Below are positions 1 to 9,500 of a stretch of 45,207 nucleotides of DNA, piece after piece (the first letter of the stretch is position 1; every line of letters starts with the position of its first letter). The stretch covers positions 1 through 45,207 of the forward strand of contig NZ_MKVJ01000001.1 of the NCBI RefSeq assembly GCF_001898805.1, written 5' to 3'. Origin of the DNA: Leifsonia sp. 71-9 (GTDB taxonomy: Bacteria > Actinomycetota > Actinomycetes > Actinomycetales > Microbacteriaceae). Both the position numbers and the translations under genes were made by a program. Below the pieces are notes generated by a model, which had not been told where the DNA came from, ran no database searches, and was given only the letters and a program-made list of their open reading frames with translations.

Positions 1-1
1 C

Positions 2-844
2 GTCGACCCTGCCGAGATCTCGAAGATCCGCATCGCCGACGTCCCCATCGTCGGCGATGCCAAGGACGTCATCGTCGATCTGACCGCCGCGTTCCAGGAC
101 GCGTCCGCGTCGTCCGGAGCGCCCGACCTCGTCGAGTGGTGGACGTATCTGAACGGCCTCCGCGAGGAGTTCCCGCTCGGGTACTCCGAGACGAGCGACG
201 GCCTCCTGGCCCCGCAGTACGTGATCAAGCGCATCGGCGAGCTGACCGGACCGGAGGCGATCTACACCGCCGGCGTCGGCCAGCACCAGATGTGGGCCGC
301 GCAGTTCATCAAGTACGAGCGCCCCAACTCGTGGCTCAACTCGGGCGGCGCCGGCACCATGGGCTACTCGGTCCCGGCTGCGATGGGCGCCAAGGTGGCC
401 CAGCCCGACCGCGTGGTGTGGGCGATCGACGGCGACGGCTGCTTCCAGATGACCAATCAGGAGCTCGCCACCTCCACGCTGAACGACATCCCGATCAAGG
501 TCGCGATCATCAACAACTCGTCGCTCGGCATGGTGCGGCAGTGGCAGACGCTCTTCTACGACGGCCGCTACTCCAACACCGACCTCAACACCGGGCACGA
601 CACCGTGCGCGTCCCGGACTTCGTGAAGCTGGCCGAGGCGTACGGCGCCCTGGGCATCCGCGTCACGAAGGAGGAAGAAGTGGACGCCGCCATCAAGCTC
701 GCCCTGGAGACGAATGACCGCCCGGTCGTCATCGACTTCGTCGTGAGCGCCGACGCCATGGTGTGGCCGATGGTGCCGCAGGGCGTCAGCAACAGCTACG
801 TCCAGTACGCCCGCGACCACAGCCCCGCCTTCGGAGAGGAGTGA
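2..844 (+). CDS. ilvB: Acetolactate synthase large subunit, C-terminal part (5' end outside window)
   Basis: This is the C-terminal 280 residues of the catalytic subunit of acetohydroxyacid synthase. The enzyme condenses two pyruvates, or pyruvate and 2-oxobutyrate, in the first common step of branched-chain amino acid synthesis. The frame is open from base 2. The thiamine-diphosphate domain is visible: the GDG of AIDGDGCF is followed about 25 residues later by [14 protein letters not shown], which is the classic GDG-N25-NN cofactor motif. The C-terminus [10 protein letters not shown] is typical of AHAS large subunits. The stop lies 5 bases before the ilvN GTG, so the two subunits are co-translated, and ilvC follows. 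The start codon, N-terminal domain and promoter lie upstream of the window. Confidence 0.97.
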   Translation, partial: VDPAEISKIRIADVPIVGDAKDVIVDLTAAFQDASASSGAPDLVEWWTYLNGLREEFPLGYSETSDGLLAPQYVIKRIGELTGPEAIYTAGVGQHQMWAAQFIKYERPNSWLNSGGAGTMGYSVPAAMGAKVAQPDRVVWAIDGDGCFQMTNQELATSTLNDIPIKVAIINNSSLGMVRQWQTLFYDGRYSNTDLNTGHDTVRVPDFVKLAEAYGALGIRVTKEEEVDAAIKLALETNDRPVVIDFVVSADAMVWPMVPQGVSNSYVQYARDHSPAFGEE

Positions 845-849
845 CCCCA

Positions 850-1362
850 GTGAGTACGACACACGTCCTGAGCCTCCTCGTGGAGGACAAGCCCGGCCTG
901 CTGACCCGCGTCGCCGGCCTGTTCGCCCGGCGCGGCTTCAACATCCACTCGCTCGCGGTGGGCACCAGCGAGGTCGAAGGGCTCTCGCGCATCACCGTGG
1001 TCGTCGACGTCGAGGGCCTGCCGCTCGAGCAGGTCACCAAGCAGCTCAACAAGCTGATCAACGTCATCAAGATCGTGGAGCTGGACCCGGCCCAGTCGGT
1101 CCAGCGCGAGCACCTGCTCATCAAGGTGCGCGTCGACAACTCCACCCGCTCCCAAGTGCTGGAGGCGGTCAACCTGTTCCGGGCCCGCGTCGTCGACGTG
1201 GCCACGGACGCGCTCGTGATCGAGGTCACGGGCGACTCCGGCAAGACCCAGGCGCTGCTCAAGGTGCTCGAGCCCTACGGGATCAAAGAGATGGCCCAGT
1301 CGGGCCTGCTCGCGATCGGTCGCGGCTCCAAGTCGATCACCGAGCGCGTCTTCAAGAACTGA
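850..1362 (+). CDS. ilvN: Acetolactate synthase small (regulatory) subunit
   Basis: This is the regulatory subunit of acetohydroxyacid synthase, which activates IlvB and confers valine feedback inhibition. The 170-residue protein opens with an ACT domain (HVLSLLVEDKPGLLTRVAGLF, then GFNIHSLAVG). A second ACT-like C-terminal domain follows, with QSGLLAIGRG near the end. The GTG at 850 is chosen because GGAGAGGAG lies 8 nt upstream. An in-frame GTG at 841 overlaps the ilvB stop and would add only three residues. The length matches the actinobacterial family. Confidence 0.96.
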   Translation: MSTTHVLSLLVEDKPGLLTRVAGLFARRGFNIHSLAVGTSEVEGLSRITVVVDVEGLPLEQVTKQLNKLINVIKIVELDPAQSVQREHLLIKVRVDNSTRSQVLEAVNLFRARVVDVATDALVIEVTGDSGKTQALLKVLEPYGIKEMAQSGLLAIGRGSKSITERVFKN

Positions 1363-1404
1363 CCCGCCCTCCCGGCGGCACCAGCAGTCAGAACTCAGAG
1401 TTAG

Positions 1405-2463
<1,059 letters not shown>

Positions 2464-2505
2464 TCCAGCGCCCGGTCAGTGCCGTCTGACGGCACGCTAG
2501 CCTGA

Positions 2506-2554
2506 GGGGTGCCGCGCTCCTCCGGTTTCGAACGGGAGGGGAGCGCGGCACCCC
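2506..2554 (+). terminator. Long perfect hairpin between ilvC and cutC
   Basis: GGGGTGCCGCGCTCC (2506-2520) is perfectly complementary to 2540-2554. The 15-bp stem encloses a 19-nt loop that itself contains the palindrome GTTTCGAAC. Only TT follows, so it is a weak intrinsic terminator at best. It probably ends ilvBNC transcription or protects its 3' end. It lies just 23 bp before the cutC start, so it would also sit in the leader of any read-through cutC transcript. Confidence 0.6.
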
Positions 2555-2576
2555 TTCGTCGTCGAGAGGAACACCC

Positions 2577-3314
2577 ATGCCCCGTCCGGCCGTCGAGATC
2601 GCCGTCCAGGATCTGCCCGGTGTGCGCATCGCCCTCGCGGAGGGCGCCGACCGCATCGAGCTCTGCTCCGCGCTCGGCCTCGGCGGGCTGACGCCGTCGG
2701 CCGGGCTGCTGCGCGCCGCGGTCGACGCGGCCGAGGCGGCCTCCCGTCCGGACTTCGTGCACGTGCTCGTGCGCCCGCGCGGCGGCGGGTTCGTGTACGA
2801 CGAGGACGAGCTCGCCACGATCGTCGCCGACATCCGGTTCGCGCGCGAGGCCGGTGCCTCCGGCGTCGTGATCGGCGCGTTGGACGACGATGGCGGGGTC
2901 GACCTCGCCGCGGTCGAGCGGTTCGTCGCTGCGGCCGACGGGCTGGCCGTCACCTTCCATCGCGCCCTCGACATCGTGTCCGACCCCGCCGCCGCACTGG
3001 AGGCGCTGGCCGACCGCGGAGTCACCCGCGTGCTGACCTCGGGCAGTGCGTCCCGCAGCATCGACGGACGGGATGTGCTCGCCGCCCTGGCCGAGCGCGC
3101 CGCCGGACGTATCCAGGTGATGGCGGGCGGGGGAGTGCGCGTGGAGGACATCCCCGCGCTGACGGCCGCCGGCGTCGACGCCGTGCACCTCTCGGCGCGC
3201 GACTCGGTGCAGGGTGGGCCCAGCGGACCGGGAGGCGGGGACGCCGCCCACGACATCACCGACCCGTCGGTGGTGCGTGCCGCGGTGACGGCCGCCCGCG
3301 CGGCGCGCGCCTAG
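2577..3314 (+). CDS. cutC: CutC-family copper homeostasis protein
   Basis: This is a TIM-barrel protein of the CutC family, historically linked to copper tolerance, whose biochemical role is still unclear. It has 245 residues. Family signatures include the N-terminal VEIAVQDLPGVRIALAEGADRIELCSALGLGGLTPS, the HVLVRPRGGGFVYDEDE segment, and the C-terminal VMAGGGVRVEDIPAL. The ATG at 2577 follows GAGAGGA by 6 nt. The gene stands alone between ilvC and a convergent DoxX gene, so its context gives no functional hint. Family assignment is secure and function is not. Confidence 0.9.
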   Translation: MPRPAVEIAVQDLPGVRIALAEGADRIELCSALGLGGLTPSAGLLRAAVDAAEAASRPDFVHVLVRPRGGGFVYDEDELATIVADIRFAREAGASGVVIGALDDDGGVDLAAVERFVAAADGLAVTFHRALDIVSDPAAALEALADRGVTRVLTSGSASRSIDGRDVLAALAERAAGRIQVMAGGGVRVEDIPALTAAGVDAVHLSARDSVQGGPSGPGGGDAAHDITDPSVVRAAVTAARAARA

Positions 3315-3324
3315 CGCGGGACCG

Positions 3325-3714
3325 TCAGAGCGCGCACACCACGCAGAGGGCGATCAGCAGCAGCTGCAGCAGCGCACGCGGGATGAGCGGCGTCCCGAAC
3401 GCACCGAACTTCTGCGGGTGCCGGGCCGCGTACGCGTTGGCCGGGAACACCGCGATCAGGAACACGATCAGGCACACGGCCGCGGCGACGCGCGTCGCCG
3501 GGACGAGCAGGCCGATGCCGCCCGCCAGCTCGCAGACGCCGGTGAACGCGACGAGCACGGGAGGGGCGAGCACGCCGGTGCCGCGCAGGCCCGGCGGGAT
3601 CATCGCCGCCATCCCGCGGGCGGGGCCCGGCACGAAGTGCAGGACGCCCATCGCGACGAAGACGACGGCCAAGGCCACTCGGATGACGAGCTGCACGATC
3701 TCGAAGACGGTCAC
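3325..3714 (-). CDS. DoxX-family membrane protein
   Basis: This is a small integral membrane protein of about 129 residues. It has four hydrophobic segments: IVQLVIRVALAVVFVAMGVLHF, LAPPVLVAFTGVCELAGGIGLL, VAAAVCLIVFLIAVFPANAYA and LLQLLLIALCVVC. The GVLHF-P start and the CELAGGIGLL helix are characteristic of DoxX/DUF4870-like proteins, some of which take part in respiratory or redox membrane complexes. GTG at 3714 is chosen because GGGAGAGGA lies just upstream and the membrane segment then begins at residue 5. The frame is open further upstream but that part is hydrophilic and unlike the family. The gene converges with cutC. Confidence 0.8.
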   Translation of the reverse strand: MTVFEIVQLVIRVALAVVFVAMGVLHFVPGPARGMAAMIPPGLRGTGVLAPPVLVAFTGVCELAGGIGLLVPATRVAAAVCLIVFLIAVFPANAYAARHPQKFGAFGTPLIPRALLQLLLIALCVVCAL

Positions 3715-3854
3715 CGCCCCATCCTCTCCCGCCCGGGCGTAACGCGGCGAAAGCACGCCCCGCGCGCCCGCTAGAGTTAAGCCGGACCCGCGCCCCGACG
3801 CCAGTGGCGCTCTTCTCTCCCAAGCCAGCCCTGCATCTCGAAGGAATCTGCCAC

Positions 3855-5447
3855 GTGACAAAGCCGGTCGTCCTGATCGCCGAAGAACTCTCGCCCGCCA
3901 CCGTCGACGCCCTGGGGCCCGACTTCGAGATCCGCAACGTGGACGGCACTGACCGTCCTGCGCTGCTCTCCGCGGTGGCCGACGCGGACGCGATCCTGGT
4001 CCGCTCCGCCACCAAGGTCGACGCCGAGGTCATCGCGGCCGCGCCGAAGCTCAAGGTCGTCGCCCGCGCGGGCGTCGGGCTCGACAACGTCGACATCAAG
4101 ACGGCCACCACGGCCGGCGTCATGGTCGTGAACGCCCCGACCTCCAACATCATCTCCGCCGCCGAGCTCACCGTCGGCCACATCCTGAGCCTCGCCCGCC
4201 ACATCCCGGCCGCGCACAGCGCCCTCGCGCAGGGCCAGTGGAAGCGCTCGAAGTACACGGGTGTCGAGCTCTACGAGAAGACCATCGGCATCATCGGCCT
4301 CGGCCGCATCGGCGCGCTCATCACCGCACGCCTGCAGGCCTTCGGCACCAAGGTGATCGCGTACGACCCCTACGTCACCTCGGCCCGCGCCCAGCAGCTC
4401 GGCGTGCAGCTGGTGACGCTCGACGAGCTCCTCGCCGAGGCCGACTTCATCACCATCCACATGCCGAAGACGCCCGAGACGACCGGCATGATCAGCGACG
4501 ACCAGCTCGCCCTGATGAAGGACACCGCCTACATCGTCAACGTCGCCCGCGGCGGCCTGATCGACGAGGACGCCCTCTACCGCGCCCTCACCTCCGGTGC
4601 GATCGCCGGCGCCGGCCTCGACGTGTTCGTCAGCGAGCCCCCGACGGACTCGCCCCTTCTCGCGCTCGAGAACGTCATCGTCACCCCGCACCTCGGCGCC
4701 TCGACCGATGAGGCCCAGGAGAAGGCCGGCGTCTCCGTCGCGCGCTCGGTGCGCCTCGCGCTCTCGGGCGAGTTGGTGCCCGACGCGGTCAACGTCGCCG
4801 GCGGCGTCATCGACCCGTACGTGCGTCCCGGCATCCCGCTGGTGGAGAAGCTCGGCCAGGTGTTCTCGGGGCTGGCGAACAGCCCGCTCACCAGCATCGA
4901 CGTCGAGGTGCGCGGCGAGCTCGTCGACTACGACGTCAGCGTGCTGAAGCTCGCGGCGCTCAAGGGCATCTTCACCAACATCGTGAGCGAGACCGTCTCG
5001 TACGTGAACGCGCCGCTCCTCGCCGACCAGCGCGGCATCGAGGTGCGCCTCATCACCGACTCCGTGAGCGAGGAGTACCGCAACCTGATCACCCTGCGCG
5101 GCGCGCTCAGCGACGGCTCGCAGGTCTCGGTCTCCGGCACGCTCACCGGCACGAAGCAGATCGAGAAGATCGTCGAGATCAACGGCTACGACGTCGAGGT
5201 GCCGGTCGCCCAGCACCTCATCGTCATGGTCTACGACGACCGCCCCGGCATCGTGGCCGTCTACGGCCGCGAGTTCGGCGAGTCGTCCATCAACATCGCC
5301 GGCATGCAGATCGCCCGCACCTCGGCCGGCGGCAAGGCGCTCAGCGTCCTGACCGTCGACTCGCGCGTGCCGGAGGGCCTGCTCGAGAAGGTGCGCGTCG
5401 CGATCGACGCCGACCTCATGCAGGAGATCGACATCACCGAGTCCTGA
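3855..5447 (+). CDS. serA: D-3-phosphoglycerate dehydrogenase
   Basis: SerA oxidises 3-phosphoglycerate to 3-phosphohydroxypyruvate, the first step of serine synthesis. The 530-residue protein has the actinobacterial long architecture. An N-terminal substrate domain and NAD-binding Rossmann fold (IGIIGLGRIG near residue 150) carry the catalytic Arg of NVARGGLIDE, the Glu of FVSEPP and the His of VTPHLGAS. An intervening allosteric domain follows (about residues 315-450), then a C-terminal ACT domain (HLIVMVYDDRPGIVAVYG) that senses serine. The GTG at 3855 is preceded by AAGGA. A TAGAGT box at 3772-3777 is a possible -10 element. A strong terminator follows the gene. Confidence 0.96.
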   Translation: MTKPVVLIAEELSPATVDALGPDFEIRNVDGTDRPALLSAVADADAILVRSATKVDAEVIAAAPKLKVVARAGVGLDNVDIKTATTAGVMVVNAPTSNIISAAELTVGHILSLARHIPAAHSALAQGQWKRSKYTGVELYEKTIGIIGLGRIGALITARLQAFGTKVIAYDPYVTSARAQQLGVQLVTLDELLAEADFITIHMPKTPETTGMISDDQLALMKDTAYIVNVARGGLIDEDALYRALTSGAIAGAGLDVFVSEPPTDSPLLALENVIVTPHLGASTDEAQEKAGVSVARSVRLALSGELVPDAVNVAGGVIDPYVRPGIPLVEKLGQVFSGLANSPLTSIDVEVRGELVDYDVSVLKLAALKGIFTNIVSETVSYVNAPLLADQRGIEVRLITDSVSEEYRNLITLRGALSDGSQVSVSGTLTGTKQIEKIVEINGYDVEVPVAQHLIVMVYDDRPGIVAVYGREFGESSINIAGMQIARTSAGGKALSVLTVDSRVPEGLLEKVRVAIDADLMQEIDITES

Positions 5448-5465
5448 TCGACCTCGATCGACCGT

Positions 5466-5510
5466 TCGACAGCCCGCCGGAGAAGTTTTTCCGGCGGGCT
5501 GTCGATTTCC
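5466..5510 (+). terminator. Intrinsic terminator of serA
   Basis: A 16-bp perfect stem joins TCGACAGCCCGCCGGA (5466-5481) to its complement at 5490-5505, with an 8-nt loop. The downstream tail is only ATTTCC. It lies 18 bp past the serA stop. Its right arm contains the TGTCGA element of the next gene's predicted promoter. Confidence 0.85.
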
Positions 5511-5526
5511 GCGGTTGACTGACGTC
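5500..5526 (+). promoter_or_regulatory. Predicted ECF42-type sigma promoter
   Basis: TGTCGA (5500-5505) and CGTC (5523-5526) are separated by 17 nt. This matches the -35 TGTCGA / -10 CGA/TC pattern described for ECF42 sigma factors of Streptomyces. It lies about 55 bp before a DGPF/YCII gene whose downstream neighbour is an ECF42-like sigma factor, so autoregulation is expected. The -35 element sits within the serA terminator stem. Confidence 0.7.
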
Positions 5527-5582
5527 GTACTGGTGTTCGCATCGGAAAGAGCGCACCCGCGCTCGAGACGTAAGGAGACATC

Positions 5583-5948
5583 ATGGCCGAGGAGTACGTC
5601 CTGCTCATCAAGGAGCCCAACTGGGATCCGACGGCGATGACCGCCGAGGAGTGGGAGGCCGGGATGGCCGGCCACCGCGCGTTCCAGGAGGCGGTGGCAG
5701 CGGCGGGGGAGAAGATCCTCGCGAGCAACGCCCTGCAGCCCGTGAGCGCCGCGACGAAGATCACCCCGCGCGCCGGCGAGGCGCCCCTGTTCACGGACGG
5801 ACCGTTCGGCGAGACCCGGGAGGTCGTCACCGGCTTCTACGGGTTCACCGCGTCGAGCCCGGAGCAGGCGCGCGAGCTCGCCGCGCTGGTGCCCACGGAG
5901 GGTTGGGTCGAGCTCTACCCGGTGCTCGTCATGGACCGCGTCAGCTGA
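5583..5948 (+). CDS. YCII-related (DGPF) domain protein
   Basis: This is a 121-residue dimeric alpha/beta-barrel protein of the YCII family. The name-giving DGPF motif is present in TDGPFGETREVVTGFYGF (about residues 75-92). YVLLIKEP at the N-terminus and GWVELYPV at the C-terminus are also standard. The biochemical role is unknown. These proteins are the usual targets and partners of ECF42 sigma factors, and the next gene is one. The ATG is preceded by TAAGGAG. It likely forms a two-gene operon with the sigma factor. Confidence 0.88.
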   Translation: MAEEYVLLIKEPNWDPTAMTAEEWEAGMAGHRAFQEAVAAAGEKILASNALQPVSAATKITPRAGEAPLFTDGPFGETREVVTGFYGFTASSPEQARELAALVPTEGWVELYPVLVMDRVS

Positions 5949-5982
5949 TTGTGCCGGTGGTCGCAGCTTGTTTGAATGAGCT

Positions 5983-7230
5983 GTGACCACCGCCATCGAG
6001 CGCGCATACCGCACCGAGGCGGCGCGCATCCTGGGTGCCGTCGCACGATCGGTCGGCGACCTCCAGCTCGCGGAGGACGCGGTGCAGGAGGCGTTCGCGC
6101 GCGCCGTCGCCGAGGCGGCCGCCGGACGTGAGCCCGCGAACCCCGCGGCGTGGATCACCACGGTCGCGCGCCGGATCGCCGTCGATCTGCGGCGCCGCGA
6201 GGCGACGGCGATGCGCGCCCTCCCCGCGCTGGCCGCCGAGGAGGCCGGACGGGAGGCGGCGCAGGCGGCGGAGGCCGACATGCTGAGGGACGACGTGTTC
6301 ACCGGGGACGAGCGGCTCGAGCTCATCCTGCTGGTGTGCCACCCGGAGGTGGCGGAGGAGACGCGGGTCGCGCTCGCCCTGCGGTTCGTGTGCGGGGTGC
6401 CGACGGCGCAGGTCGCCGAGGTGTTCCTGGTGCCCGAGCCGACGATGGCGGCACGCCTGACCCGGGCGAAGAAACGCATCCACGACTCGCGGCTGCGCTT
6501 CGCGGCCGACGATCCTGGCGACCTCTCCGCGCGGCTGCCCGACGCGCTCACGACGGTGTACCTGCTCTACACGATCGGCCACGCGCGCGCCGACGGCCGG
6601 CTGCGGACGGACGCGATCGAGCTGGCACGGGATGCGCGGCGCATCCGACCCGCCGACCCGGAGGCCGCCGGACTGCTCGCGCTGCTGCTGCTGACCGAGG
6701 CGCGTCAGACGACGCGGCTGTCGGAGCTGGACGAGTTCGTCACCCTCGCGGAGGCGGACCGCTCGCGCTGGGACCGCGCGCTGCTCGACGAGGGGGAGCG
6801 CCTGGCGACGGACGCTCTGACCGGGAGCCGCGGGGAGCCGCCGGGGCGGTTCGCGCTGCAGGCCGCCGTCGCCGGGCTGCACGGGATCGCGCCGACGTGG
6901 ACGGCGACCGACTGGCCGGCCATCGCACGCCTGTATGACGGGCTGGTGCAGGTCTGGCCGTCGGCCACCGCGCAGCTCGGGCGGATCGTCGCCCGGGGCT
7001 ACAGTCCCGACGTCGGGCCGGAGGCCGCGCTCACCGAACTGGCGACACGGCCCGAGCTGTTCGAGGGGATCGTCGCCGCGCAGGCGCTCGCCGTGCGAGC
7101 GGACCTGTTGCGAGCGGCGGGGGAGACGTCGAGCGCCGCGGACGCCTACGCGGAGGCGCTGGAGGCGACGACGGACGAGCGCATCCGGCGGTTCCTTCGC
7201 CGCAGGCTCGCGGAGCAGCGGGACGCCTGA
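5983..7230 (+). CDS. ECF42-type RNA polymerase sigma factor with C-terminal helical/TPR domain
   Basis: This is an extracytoplasmic-function sigma factor of 415 residues. Region sigma-2 lies at about residues 5-80 (LQLAEDAVQEAF, WITTVARRIAVDLRRR). Region sigma-4 lies at about 100-165 (LILLVCHPEV, ALRFVCGVPTAQVAEVFLVPEPTMAARLTRAKKRI). A long helical C-terminal extension follows (about 175-415), ending in TPR-like repeats. ECF42 proteins lack a dedicated anti-sigma factor, and this extension is thought to control activity. No anti-sigma gene is present here. The DGPF gene is 34 bp upstream and a matching promoter precedes that. The gene starts at GTG. Confidence 0.9.
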   Translation: MTTAIERAYRTEAARILGAVARSVGDLQLAEDAVQEAFARAVAEAAAGREPANPAAWITTVARRIAVDLRRREATAMRALPALAAEEAGREAAQAAEADMLRDDVFTGDERLELILLVCHPEVAEETRVALALRFVCGVPTAQVAEVFLVPEPTMAARLTRAKKRIHDSRLRFAADDPGDLSARLPDALTTVYLLYTIGHARADGRLRTDAIELARDARRIRPADPEAAGLLALLLLTEARQTTRLSELDEFVTLAEADRSRWDRALLDEGERLATDALTGSRGEPPGRFALQAAVAGLHGIAPTWTATDWPAIARLYDGLVQVWPSATAQLGRIVARGYSPDVGPEAALTELATRPELFEGIVAAQALAVRADLLRAAGETSSAADAYAEALEATTDERIRRFLRRRLAEQRDA

Positions 7231-7281
7231 CGGCCAGGCCCGGGCCTCGGTCTGGCTTCGGTCACGGCGCTGGCCGCCCGG

Positions 7282-7833
7282 TCAGTCGGTCGGGTCGTCC
7301 GCGAGCCGCTTGACGAGCTCGATCACCCGGTCCAGGTCGGTCTCGCCCCGGAGCACCGCGTTCGTGTCGGGGAGCAACGCCGTGTTGTAGTACATCCCGT
7401 CGCCGATGAGCATGATGATCCGCGCGACGAGCGGATCGCCCACCGAGGACTCGAGGATGCCGAGCCAGGCGCGCTGCATCGAGGCGAGCGCATCCCGAGC
7501 GCGGCTGTCCGCGCTCTGCGCCAGCCGGGCGACGGCGACGATGGAGCGCTCGAGGTCGTTGTCGGTGGGGATGGAGGTGCGGATGAAGTAGTCGACCGGC
7601 CCTTCCGGCGCCGTGCGCATCCGCTCGAGGTCGGCCTCGACGTGGTCGCTCAGCCGGGCGAGGACGCCGTCGACCATCGCGTCCTTCGAGGCGAAATGGT
7701 AGAGCAGCCCGCCCTTCGAGACGCCGGCGCGCGCCGCCACGGCGTCGAGGGTCGCCGCGCGCTCGCTCTGCTCGCCGAGCAGCTCCTCGAAGGCGTCGAG
7801 GATGCGGTCACGGGCGGAGGGGGTTTCGGCCAT
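7282..7833 (-). CDS. TetR-family transcriptional repressor
   Basis: This is a 183-residue repressor with an N-terminal helix-turn-helix (DRILDAFEELLGE through VAARAGVSKGGLLYHFASKDAMV, about residues 7-55) and a helical ligand domain. It is divergent from an MFS efflux gene. The 26-bp palindrome between them is the likely operator. The ATG at 7833 is preferred over an in-frame ATG at 7842 because a TAGCAT box (7841-7846, minus strand) lies 7 nt before it, suggesting a leaderless transcript. The ligand is unknown and is presumably a substrate of the pump. Confidence 0.88.
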   Translation of the reverse strand: MAETPSARDRILDAFEELLGEQSERAATLDAVAARAGVSKGGLLYHFASKDAMVDGVLARLSDHVEADLERMRTAPEGPVDYFIRTSIPTDNDLERSIVAVARLAQSADSRARDALASMQRAWLGILESSVGDPLVARIIMLIGDGMYYNTALLPDTNAVLRGETDLDRVIELVKRLADDPTD

Positions 7834-7857
7834 GCCGCCCATGCTAGCCGCTCGGAG

Positions 7858-7888
7858 TTGATTACTGTACCGTCCAGACGGTACAGTA
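7858..7888 (+). promoter_or_regulatory. TetR operator overlapping the efflux-gene promoter
   Basis: TACTGTACCGTC (7863-7874) and its exact reverse complement (7877-7888) form a perfect 12+2+12 palindrome. A promoter TTGATT (7858-7863), 18-bp spacer and TACAGT (7882-7887) overlaps it completely, so bound repressor would block RNA polymerase. The ATG of the MFS gene lies 7 bp past the -10 box, implying a leaderless mRNA. Confidence 0.85.
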
Positions 7889-7894
7889 GGATGC

Positions 7895-9427
7895 ATGTCC
7901 ACGTCGAACATCACCCTGCCCGCGCCCCCCGCCGCCCCGCGCGCCGGCGTGCGCGAATGGGCGGCGCTCGCCGTTCTGATGCTGCCGGTGCTCCTCGTCT
8001 CGGTCGACAACACCGTGCTGAGCTTCGCGCTGCCCGCCATCTCCCAGGCCCTCGAGCCGAGCGGCACCGGGATGCTCTGGATCATCGACGCCTACCCGCT
8101 CGTGCTGGCCGGCCTCCTCGTCTCGATGGGCAGCCTCGGCGACCGCATCGGGCGCCGGAAGCTGCTGCTGATCGGCGCGACCGGCTTCGCGCTCGTCTCC
8201 ATCGGCGCCGCCTTCGCTCCGACGACCGAGCTGCTGATCGCCGCCCGTGCGAGCCTCGGCTTCTTCGGCGCGATGCTCATGCCCTCCACGCTGTCCCTGC
8301 TGCGGAGCGTCTTCACCGATCGCGAGCAGCGCCGGCTGGCCATCGCGGTGTGGGCCTCCGGCTTCGCGGCCGGCTCGGCGCTCGGTCCGATCGTCGGCGG
8401 CCTGCTGATCGAGCACTTCTGGTGGGGCTCCGTGTTCCTGCTGGCCGTGCCGGTGCTCATCCCGCTGCTGGTGCTCACCCCGCTGCTCGTTCGCGAGTCG
8501 CGCGACCCGAACCCGGGTCCCATCGACGTGCCCAGCATCCTGCTCTCCCTGCTGACCATGGCGCCCATCGTCTACGGCATCAAGACGCTCGCCTCCGACG
8601 GCTTCTCCTGGACCGGGGTGCTGGCGATCGTGATCGGCGTCGTCGCGGGCTGGCTGTTCGTGCGCCGTCAGCTGAGGCGCCCGATCCCGATGCTCGACAT
8701 GCGCCTCTTCCGGCGCGGGTCGTTCAGCGGTGCGGTGCTGATCAACCTGCTGAGCGTGGTGTCGCTCGTCGGCTACCTGTTCTTCGTCTCGCAGCACCTG
8801 CAGCTCGTGCTGGGGCTCAGCCCGATCGAGTCGGGCCTGGTGCTCATCCCCGGGCTCGCCACGATGATCGTCGCCGGACTCGTGGTCGTGCCGATCGCGC
8901 GCCGGGTGCGGCCGTCCATCGTCGTGCCCATCGCCCTCACGATCTCGGCCGTCGGCTACCTCGTCGTCGCCCTGTCCGGCGGCGACGCCCAGGCGGGGAC
9001 GCTGATCCTGTCGTTCGTGCTCCTCGGCCTCGGGATCGGCGCGGCCGAGACCGTGTCGAACGAACTCATCCTGACCAGTGCGCCCGCGGAGAAGGCCGGC
9101 GCCGCGTCGGCGGTCTCGGAGACGGCGTACGAGCTGGGCGCGGTGCTCGGCACGGCGACCCTCGGCACCATCCTCACCGCCTCCTACCGGTCGGCGGTCG
9201 TGCTGCCCGACGGGCTGACGGCGGCGCAGGCGCACGCGGCGGGGGAGACCCTCGGCGGGGCGACCACGGTGGCCGGTCAGCTGCCTGCCGGGCTGGGGGA
9301 GCAGCTGCTCGCCTCGGCGCGCGCCGCCTTCGACTCGGGCGTCGGCCTGACGGCCGGGATCGGGGTCGGTCTGATGGTGGCGGCCGCGGTGCTCGCCGTG
9401 GTCTCGCTGCGCAAGCTGCGCGGCTGA
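7895..9427 (+). CDS. MFS drug efflux transporter, DHA2 (EmrB/QacA) family, 14 TMS
   Basis: This is a 510-residue proton-driven multidrug exporter. Transmembrane helix 1 has LPVLLVSVDNTVLSFALPAI, the DHA2 motif D1 with its membrane-embedded acidic residue. The helix 2-3 loop carries motif A (GDRIGRRK). Motif C-like GSALGPIVGGLL lies in helix 5. The number of hydrophobic segments fits 14 helices. Divergent TetR regulation is evident from the shared operator. The substrate cannot be predicted. The start ATG at 7895 gives a normal N-terminus. Confidence 0.93.
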   Translation: MSTSNITLPAPPAAPRAGVREWAALAVLMLPVLLVSVDNTVLSFALPAISQALEPSGTGMLWIIDAYPLVLAGLLVSMGSLGDRIGRRKLLLIGATGFALVSIGAAFAPTTELLIAARASLGFFGAMLMPSTLSLLRSVFTDREQRRLAIAVWASGFAAGSALGPIVGGLLIEHFWWGSVFLLAVPVLIPLLVLTPLLVRESRDPNPGPIDVPSILLSLLTMAPIVYGIKTLASDGFSWTGVLAIVIGVVAGWLFVRRQLRRPIPMLDMRLFRRGSFSGAVLINLLSVVSLVGYLFFVSQHLQLVLGLSPIESGLVLIPGLATMIVAGLVVVPIARRVRPSIVVPIALTISAVGYLVVALSGGDAQAGTLILSFVLLGLGIGAAETVSNELILTSAPAEKAGAASAVSETAYELGAVLGTATLGTILTASYRSAVVLPDGLTAAQAHAAGETLGGATTVAGQLPAGLGEQLLASARAAFDSGVGLTAGIGVGLMVAAAVLAVVSLRKLRG

Positions 9428-9428
9428 C

Positions 9429-9451
9429 GGCGGCGCCCGGGGAGCGCCGCC
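9429..9451 (+). terminator. Hairpin after the MFS gene
   Basis: GGCGGCGC (9429-9436) pairs with GCGCCGCC (9444-9451) around a 7-nt loop. It lies directly after the MFS stop codon and has no U-tract. It is a possible terminator or 3'-end stabiliser. A TAATGT box at 9459-9464 may be the -10 of leuB. Confidence 0.45.
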
Positions 9452-9500
9452 CGGCCGGTAATGTGGGGGTGTCCGCCCGCATCGACCACGCAGGAGTGCC

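Noticed and set aside
3715-3854. Riboswitch or attenuator before serA
   Set aside because: The leader shows no conserved riboswitch pattern and no leader peptide with serine codons; only a possible TAGAGT -10 box is visible.
3777-6551. A 924-codon minus-strand open frame opposite serA and the sigma factor
   Set aside because: It is antisense to well-supported genes, and its composition (Asp/Val/Arg-rich) is typical of antisense high-GC frames.
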